Source: JANNRR01 sp043736155 (GTDB lineage Bacteria > Pseudomonadota > Alphaproteobacteria > Rhodobacterales > Rhodobacteraceae). From it: DNA of 64,000 nucleotides. Position 1 is the first letter of the stretch, and every line of letters starts with the position of its first letter. The notes below the pieces were generated by a model. That model made no database searches, was not told the DNA's origin, and worked only from the letters and a program-made list of their open reading frames with translations. The stretch lies in contig JAYTDA010000313.1 of assembly GCA_043736155.1 (NCBI GenBank), positions 1 to 64,000 on the forward strand, read 5' to 3'. This document shows, piece by piece, positions 58,799 to 64,000 of the stretch. The position numbers were made by a program, and so were the translations under genes.

Positions 58799-59946
58799 TG
58801 CTGACCAATGCCGATATTGCCGAACTGACCGACTGGCGGCGCGACCTGCACCGTTTTCCCGAAGTGTCGGGCGAGGAACGCGAAACCGCCGCGCGCGTGG
58901 TTGCGGCGCTGGCGGGCACAAGACCGGATCAGGTGGTAACCGGCCTTGGCGGCCATGGCGTTGCTGCGGTGTGGAACGGCGATGCACCGGGGCAAACCGT
59001 GCTGTTCCGCGCCGAACTGGATGCCTTGCCGATTGATGAGGTTGGTCAGCCGGACTGGCGCTCCACCATCCCCGGCAAGGGCCATATGTGCGGCCATGAT
59101 GGCCATATGACGATCCTGATGGCTTTGGCGCGGCTGATTTCGCGCAAACGCCCCGCCAGTGGCCGGGTGGTGCTGCTGTTTCAACCCGCCGAGGAGAACG
59201 GCGCAGGCGCCGCTGCGGTGCTGGCCGACCCGCGTTACAAGGCGCTGAAACCCGACTGGGCCTTTGCCTTGCACAACATGCCGGGGCTGGCTTTTGGCCA
59301 TGCGGCGTTGCGGGCAGGCACCATGATGTGTGCCTCGCAAGGCATGATTGTCCGGCTGACCGGAAAGACCGCGCATGCCTCGATGCCCGAAACCGGTACC
59401 TCACCGGTGCATTGCATCGCCCGCCTGATCCCGGCGCTGCTGGCGCTTGGCCCCGGTGGCGCGCTGACGCCGGATTTCCGCATGGTTACAATCACCCATT
59501 CCCGCATTGGGGAGGCTGCGTTCGGCATCTCGCCCGGCTACGGCGAGTTGTGGGTCAAGCTGCGCACCCGCGAAGATGGGCCGATGATGGATTTGTGGTC
59601 AGATGCCGTCGATTTGGTCCTGCGAGAGGCCGCAAAGGATGGTTTAAGGACCGACTTTGCCACCCAGGACGATTTTTCCGCCACGGTGAATGACCCGGAT
59701 GCCATCACCCGCCTTGTTTCGGCGCTGGATGCGCTGAATATCCCGCAGACCGACGATAATCTGCCGCTGCGCGGATCGGAGGATTTTGGCCGGTTTGGCG
59801 AGGATGGCACGAAAATGGCGATAATGTTCGTAGGCTCCGGCGAAAGGCACCCACAGTTGCACAACCCCGATTACGATTTCCCCGATGCGCTGATTCCGCT
59901 GGGGGCGCGGCTGTTCCAGCGGGTGATGACGGATATTCTGGGGTAG
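58798..59946 (+). CDS. M20-family amidohydrolase
   Basis: 382 residues. The metal site is LFRAELDALPIDE, CGHDGHMTILMALA with His/Asp and PAEENGAGAAAVLADPRY with Glu-Glu; LHNMPGLAFGHAALRAG and the tail GSEDFGRFGEDGTKM complete the pattern of hippurate-hydrolase/IAA-amidohydrolase members. It hydrolyses N-acyl or amide bonds of amino acids in the cytoplasm. Overlap with soxG ties it to sarcosine metabolism; N-acylated or N-methylated amino-acid derivatives are plausible substrates. Confidence 0.92.
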   Translation: MLTNADIAELTDWRRDLHRFPEVSGEERETAARVVAALAGTRPDQVVTGLGGHGVAAVWNGDAPGQTVLFRAELDALPIDEVGQPDWRSTIPGKGHMCGHDGHMTILMALARLISRKRPASGRVVLLFQPAEENGAGAAAVLADPRYKALKPDWAFALHNMPGLAFGHAALRAGTMMCASQGMIVRLTGKTAHASMPETGTSPVHCIARLIPALLALGPGGALTPDFRMVTITHSRIGEAAFGISPGYGELWVKLRTREDGPMMDLWSDAVDLVLREAAKDGLRTDFATQDDFSATVNDPDAITRLVSALDALNIPQTDDNLPLRGSEDFGRFGEDGTKMAIMFVGSGERHPQLHNPDYDFPDALIPLGARLFQRVMTDILG

Positions 59947-60014
59947 GTGGAGGGCCAATAGCTACAGGCACCCGCCTGACCGCCGAGCTTCGCCGCACCG
60001 GCCAGGAGCCGGGG

Positions 60015-60070
60015 CCTCGAGTCCGAAGTGTAACTCAGGAAGACTCGAGGTCCCGGATCAAGTCCGGGAC
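60015..60070. repeat. Nested palindromes CCTCGAGTC / GACTCGAGG and GTCCCGGA-TCAAG-TCCGGGAC
   Basis: An outer 9-bp inverted pair (60015-60023 with 60042-60050) is followed by an 8-bp pair at 60050-60070. The latter is the same family as 2204-2224. It sits between the M20 gene and dnaG. Confidence 0.7.
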
Positions 60071-60156
60071 GGCGCGGAAATGCCTGAACCGTTCGATCCA
60101 CAACTTTCCGCCCCTGCGGGCTTTACCTGCCGCCCGTCCGGGCCGATATAGAACCC

Positions 60157-62121
60157 ATGTCGCTGCCACCCGGTTTCCTTGATGATCTGCGGACCCGCAC
60201 CTCGCTGTCGCAGGTGGTGGGGCGCAAGGTCATGTGGGATGCCCGCAAATCCAACCAGAGCAAGGGCGATCTGTGGGCCCCTTGCCCGTTCCATCAGGAA
60301 AAAACCGCGTCTTTCCATGTCGATGACCGAAAGGGCTACTATTACTGCTTTGGCTGCCACGCCAAGGGCGACGCTGTCAGCTTTATCCGCGAAACCGAGA
60401 ATGTCGGGTTCATGGAAGCCATTGAGATTCTGGCCCGCGAAGCCGGGATGCCGATGCCGGAGCGTGACCCGGCGGCTCAGGCCAAGACCGACCGCCGTAG
60501 CCAACTGGCAGAGGTGATGGAATCGGCGGTGCGGTTCTATCGCCTGCAGTTGAACACCGGTGCCGGGGCGGCGGCCCGCGGCTATATCGCCAAACGGAAG
60601 TTGAGCGCCGAAAGCCTCGCGCGGTTCGATGTTGGCTTTGCCCCTGACAGCCGAACCGGTCTGACCCGGCACCTGACGGCGCAAGGGGTTGCCGCCGATC
60701 TGATCCTCGATGCCGGGTTGGCGGCGGTACCGGATGGCGGCGGTGCCCCCTATGACCGGTTCCGCGACCGCATCATCTTTCCGATCCGCGACGCCCGGGG
60801 CCGCTGCACTGGGCTTGGTGGCCGGGCCATGGTCGATGGACCATGGCCCAAATATCTGAATTCGCCGGAAACCGAACTGTTCGACAAGGGGCGCAGCCTG
60901 TACAACCACGCCCCGGCGCGCGAAGCGGCGGGCAAGGGCGCGCAGTTGATTGTCGCCGAAGGCTATATGGATGTGATTGCGCTGGTCGAGGGCGGGTTTG
61001 GTGCTACCGTCGCCCCACTTGGCACCGCGATCACCGAGGATCAGCTGCGCCTGATGTGGCGGATTCACCCGGAACCGGTGATTGCGCTCGATGGCGACAA
61101 GGCCGGGGTGGCGGCAGCGCTGCGGCTGATCGATCTTGCACTGCCGCTGCTGGAAGCGGGGCAGGGGTTGCGGTTCTGCCTGTTGCCGCAAGGGCTTGAC
61201 CCCGACGATCTGATCCGGTCGCAAGGGGCCGGGGCGATGCAAAGGCTGGTTGCTGCGGCGGAGCCGATGGTGGCGCTGTTGTGGCGGCGCGAAACCGAGG
61301 GCCGGGTGTTTGACAGCCCGGAACGCCGCGCCACGCTGGACAAGGTGATGCGGGGGCTGGTGGCCACCATCCGTGACCCCTCGATCAAGGCGCATTACGA
61401 GGATGAGGTCAAACGCCTGCGGTGGGAGTTGCTGAATGCCCGCCGCACCCCGACACCGGTTGCCGAACCGCGCCGGCATGGCGGCGGCAAAGCCGGCAAA
61501 AGCTGGAACGGCAAAGGCTGGACCGAAGCCCCGCGCCCGCCGTTGTCTGCCACCAAGGCGACGCTGCTGGCGGGAGGGCAGGGCCGCAATGTCGAGGAAC
61601 AGGTGAGCGAGGCGATCATTCTGGCGGTGCTGATCACCCATCCGCCGCTGATTGCGCAGTTTGAAAGCCAGTTGGAAGCCGTGAGCTTTTCCACCGACGA
61701 TCACAGCCGCCTGTGCGATGCCCTGTTGCACCATGGCCGCGACCCGGATCCGGCAGAACGCCTGCGCGAATCCCTGCCGGAGGCTCTTGAAAAACTGATG
61801 TCCTCCAGCCATGTCCAGATTGCGCCGCCGGTGCGCAACCGGGATGACGGCGAACTGGCTTTGATGTGTCTGGCCGAAGAACTGGCCAAACTGGAAGCCC
61901 GGCGCGGCATCCGGCGCGAGGTTGAAGACGCGATGGAGGATTTGGCGGGCTTGGCGGACGAAGGCCTGACCTGGCGGTTGAGCCGCGCGGCAGAGGCCGG
62001 GCATCAGGCGGTAAGGTCCAAACTGGACGATGGCACCGACCTTGGCGAAGACCGCGCCGCGCTGTCGCAACAGTTGCAAAGCCTGATTGATGGTCAGGTT
62101 TGGGTAAAGAAATCACGGTAA
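60157..62121 (+). CDS. dnaG: DNA primase DnaG
   Basis: 654 residues. The N-terminal zinc-ribbon CHC2 domain: CPFHQEKTASFHV then GYYYCFGCHAKGDAVSF. The RNA polymerase/Toprim core has FPIRDARGRCTGLGGRAM, KYLNSPETELFDKG, LIVAEGYMDVIAL and a VIALDGDKAG acidic motif. The C-terminal DnaB-interaction domain follows a Pro/Lys-rich linker around residues 430-470. It makes RNA primers at the replication fork. Next to rpoD, the ancient macromolecular-synthesis order. Confidence 0.97.
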   Translation: MSLPPGFLDDLRTRTSLSQVVGRKVMWDARKSNQSKGDLWAPCPFHQEKTASFHVDDRKGYYYCFGCHAKGDAVSFIRETENVGFMEAIEILAREAGMPMPERDPAAQAKTDRRSQLAEVMESAVRFYRLQLNTGAGAAARGYIAKRKLSAESLARFDVGFAPDSRTGLTRHLTAQGVAADLILDAGLAAVPDGGGAPYDRFRDRIIFPIRDARGRCTGLGGRAMVDGPWPKYLNSPETELFDKGRSLYNHAPAREAAGKGAQLIVAEGYMDVIALVEGGFGATVAPLGTAITEDQLRLMWRIHPEPVIALDGDKAGVAAALRLIDLALPLLEAGQGLRFCLLPQGLDPDDLIRSQGAGAMQRLVAAAEPMVALLWRRETEGRVFDSPERRATLDKVMRGLVATIRDPSIKAHYEDEVKRLRWELLNARRTPTPVAEPRRHGGGKAGKSWNGKGWTEAPRPPLSATKATLLAGGQGRNVEEQVSEAIILAVLITHPPLIAQFESQLEAVSFSTDDHSRLCDALLHHGRDPDPAERLRESLPEALEKLMSSSHVQIAPPVRNRDDGELALMCLAEELAKLEARRGIRREVEDAMEDLAGLADEGLTWRLSRAAEAGHQAVRSKLDDGTDLGEDRAALSQQLQSLIDGQVWVKKSR

Positions 62122-62239
62122 ACCACCAACCAATGGTGATTCGCCGCTGAATGCCCTGAACGCCCCCGAATTTCCCTGTGATTCGCAGCGGTGATTCGGT
62201 ATGACACTTCTGATTCGGACCCACTCTCTAGGAGCGCAC

Positions 62240-64000
62240 ATGGCTGCCAAGGATACCGACGACGCGAAACCCGAAGAGCAGGATACCGACATGGCGCTGG
62301 ATATGAGCCAGACTGCGGTCAAGAAGATGATCGCCGATGCGCGCGAGCGCGGCTATATCACCTATGACCAGCTCAATCAGGTTCTGCCGCCCGATCAGGT
62401 ATCTTCGGAACAGATCGAAGACGTGATGTCGATGCTGTCCGAAATGGGCATCAACGTGATCGAGGATGACGAGGCCGAAGAGGGTGCCGAAGGCTCGACC
62501 GAACTGGTCGAAGCCTCGACCTCGCGCGAAGTGGCCGTGTCGACCTCCACCACCGAAACGCTGGACCGCACCGATGATCCGGTACGGATGTATCTGCGCG
62601 AAATGGGGTCGGTCGAACTGTTGAGCCGCGAGGGCGAAATTGCCATCGCCAAGCGGATCGAGGCTGGCCGCAACACGATGATCGCCGGCCTGTGCGAAAG
62701 CCCGCTGACCTTTCAGGCCATCACCATCTGGCGCGACGAATTGCTGAGCGAAGACATCCTGCTGCGCGATGTGATCGATCTGGAGGCGACCTTCGGGCGC
62801 TCGCTGGACGAAGACGGCGAACTGGAGGGCCCGGTGGTCGAAGGGCTCGACATCGAAACCCCGGCCCCGCGCCCGAGCGTTTCGGATGAGCCGGACCTCG
62901 ATGCCGACGGCAACCCGATCCTGCGCGCCGATGATGATGACGAAGACGACGAACAATCGGCGATGTCGCTGGCCGCGATGGAAGCAGCCCTTAAACCGCG
63001 CGTGCTGGAAACGCTGGATACCATCGCGCGCGACTATGTGCTGCTGGCCGAGATGCAGGACCTGCGGATGTCGGCCACGCTGAACGAGGATAACTCGTTT
63101 TCCAAGACCGAGGAAGCCGCCTATCAGAAGCTGCGGAGCGAGATTGTTGAACTGGTCAATTCGATGCACCTGCACAACAACCGGATCGAGGCTTTGATCG
63201 ATCAGCTCTATGGCATCAACCGCAAGATCATGTCGATTGATTCGAACATGGTGAAGCTGGCCGATCAGGCCCGGATCAACCGCCGTGAGTTTATCGACGA
63301 ATACCGCGGCTATGAACTGGACCCGACCTGGCTGGACCGCATGGCCGCCAAGGCCGGCCGGGGCTGGCAGGCATTGCTGGAACGCTCAAAGGCCAAGGTA
63401 GAGGAATTGCGCGCCGATATGGCCGCCGTCGGCCAATATGTCGGTGTCGATATTCAGGAATTCCGCCGCATCGTCAATCAGGTGCAAAAGGGCGAGAAAG
63501 AAGCGCGGCAGGCCAAGAAGGAAATGGTCGAAGCCAACCTGCGTTTGGTGATTTCGATTGCCAAGAAATATACCAACCGGGGCCTGCAGTTTCTGGATCT
63601 GATTCAGGAAGGCAATATCGGGTTGATGAAGGCGGTCGATAAATTTGAATATCGGCGGGGCTACAAGTTTTCGACCTATGCGACCTGGTGGATACGGCAG
63701 GCGATTACGCGAAGCATTGCCGATCAGGCGCGCACCATCCGGATTCCGGTGCATATGATTGAAACGATCAACAAACTGGTCCGCACCGGGCGGCAGATGC
63801 TGCATGAAATCGGCCGCGAACCGACGCCAGAGGAACTGGCCGAAAAGCTGCAGATGCCGCTGGAAAAGGTCCGCAAGGTGATGAAGATCGCCAAGGAACC
63901 GATTTCCTTGGAAACCCCGATCGGCGATGAGGAAGACTCGCAGCTTGGCGATTTCATCGAAGACAAGAACGCGGTTCTGCCGCTGGATAGCGCGATTCAG
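62240..64000 (+). CDS. rpoD: RNA polymerase primary sigma factor RpoD (3' end beyond window)
   Basis: 587 codons are visible from ATG 62240 (AGGAGC upstream). Region 1.1 starts MAAKDTDDAKPEE and contains VKKMIADARERGYITYDQLNQVLP. Region 1.2 has DPVRMYLREMGSVELLSREGE. The non-conserved region carries an acidic DDDDEDDE run. Region 2 shows ANLRLVISIAKKYTNRGLQFLDLIQEGNIGLMKAVDKFEYRRGYKFSTYATWWIRQAITR, the -10 recognition and melting core. Region 3 is mostly in; region 4 lies beyond the edge. Confidence 0.98.
   Translation, partial: MAAKDTDDAKPEEQDTDMALDMSQTAVKKMIADARERGYITYDQLNQVLPPDQVSSEQIEDVMSMLSEMGINVIEDDEAEEGAEGSTELVEASTSREVAVSTSTTETLDRTDDPVRMYLREMGSVELLSREGEIAIAKRIEAGRNTMIAGLCESPLTFQAITIWRDELLSEDILLRDVIDLEATFGRSLDEDGELEGPVVEGLDIETPAPRPSVSDEPDLDADGNPILRADDDDEDDEQSAMSLAAMEAALKPRVLETLDTIARDYVLLAEMQDLRMSATLNEDNSFSKTEEAAYQKLRSEIVELVNSMHLHNNRIEALIDQLYGINRKIMSIDSNMVKLADQARINRREFIDEYRGYELDPTWLDRMAAKAGRGWQALLERSKAKVEELRADMAAVGQYVGVDIQEFRRIVNQVQKGEKEARQAKKEMVEANLRLVISIAKKYTNRGLQFLDLIQEGNIGLMKAVDKFEYRRGYKFSTYATWWIRQAITRSIADQARTIRIPVHMIETINKLVRTGRQMLHEIGREPTPEELAEKLQMPLEKVRKVMKIAKEPISLETPIGDEEDSQLGDFIEDKNAVLPLDSAIQ

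Noticed and set aside
60058..62079. 673-aa minus-strand frame opposite dnaG.
   Set aside because: Composition typical of antisense of GC-rich genes, no recognisable motifs, and DnaG is certain.

Overview
The window is high-GC chromosomal DNA from an alphaproteobacterium, most likely a member of the Rhodobacteraceae (Rhodobacterales). The support is the gene content: dnaG followed by rpoD, phoR/pstB/phoU/phoB, the soxBDAG-type sarcosine oxidase operon, a serralysin-like RTX protease, an MttB-family methyltransferase, TadE/TadG proteins and XdhC. Intergenic GGACCCC-type and GTCCCGG..CCGGGAC repeats fit the same group. No genus can be named from the sequence alone. Nearly all genes are intact; rpoD is cut by the right edge.

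Layout. 1-0.6 kb: a 67/68-bp tandem repeat and little else. 0.6-6.3 kb: a LysR regulator divergent from a small membrane protein, an orphan PotD-like binding protein, and a PLP enzyme coupled to a photolyase. 6.3-10.6 kb: a protein with a 12-bp coding repeat, then phoR, a three-repeat Pho box, pstB, phoU and phoB. The expected pstS, pstC and pstA are absent between the Pho box and pstB. 10.7-25.1 kb: a large glycoside-utilisation locus, the most interesting part. A MelR/AraC-type regulator faces an oligopeptide-type ABC importer (binding protein, two permeases, one fused double ATPase). These are followed by a GH4 glycosidase with a CHSV motif, a flavin-dependent tryptophan-halogenase-family protein, a second GH4 glycosidase with a CHGV motif, a sugar epimerase/dehydrogenase, a 3-hydroxyisobutyrate-dehydrogenase-type reductase and an SDR. 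Several of these genes overlap by a few bases, so they are probably one transcriptional programme.

25-31 kb: cell-envelope genes (DUF882 Tat protein, L,D-transpeptidase, then lpxD, a specialised acyl carrier protein and a ketoacyl synthase), followed by two tiny membrane-type ORFs in a patch that looks lower in GC. 31-41 kb: PhnB-like protein, guaA, MttB-family methyltransferase, a 1150-residue M10/RTX protease with 537-bp internal repeats, and a molybdopterin-binding/XdhC pair. 41-41.6 kb: a palindrome-rich non-coding block beside tRNA-Glu(TTC). 41.7-53 kb: recJ, a VOC protein with glpX, hom, a lipoprotein, a TetR regulator with its likely operator, a TadE/TadE/TadG module without the secretion machinery, and a glutamate-family dehydrogenase. 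53-60 kb: a sarcosine-oxidase operon with an extra secreted-protein gene inside it and an M20 amidohydrolase at its end. 60-64 kb: dnaG and the 5' part of rpoD.

The best candidate for an undescribed system is the 10.7-25.1 kb locus: a halogenase-fold flavoenzyme with its key residues preserved, translationally coupled between two NAD-dependent GH4 glycosidases and fed by a dedicated ABC importer. All functional assignments are from reading the sequence and from family knowledge; no database search was run.
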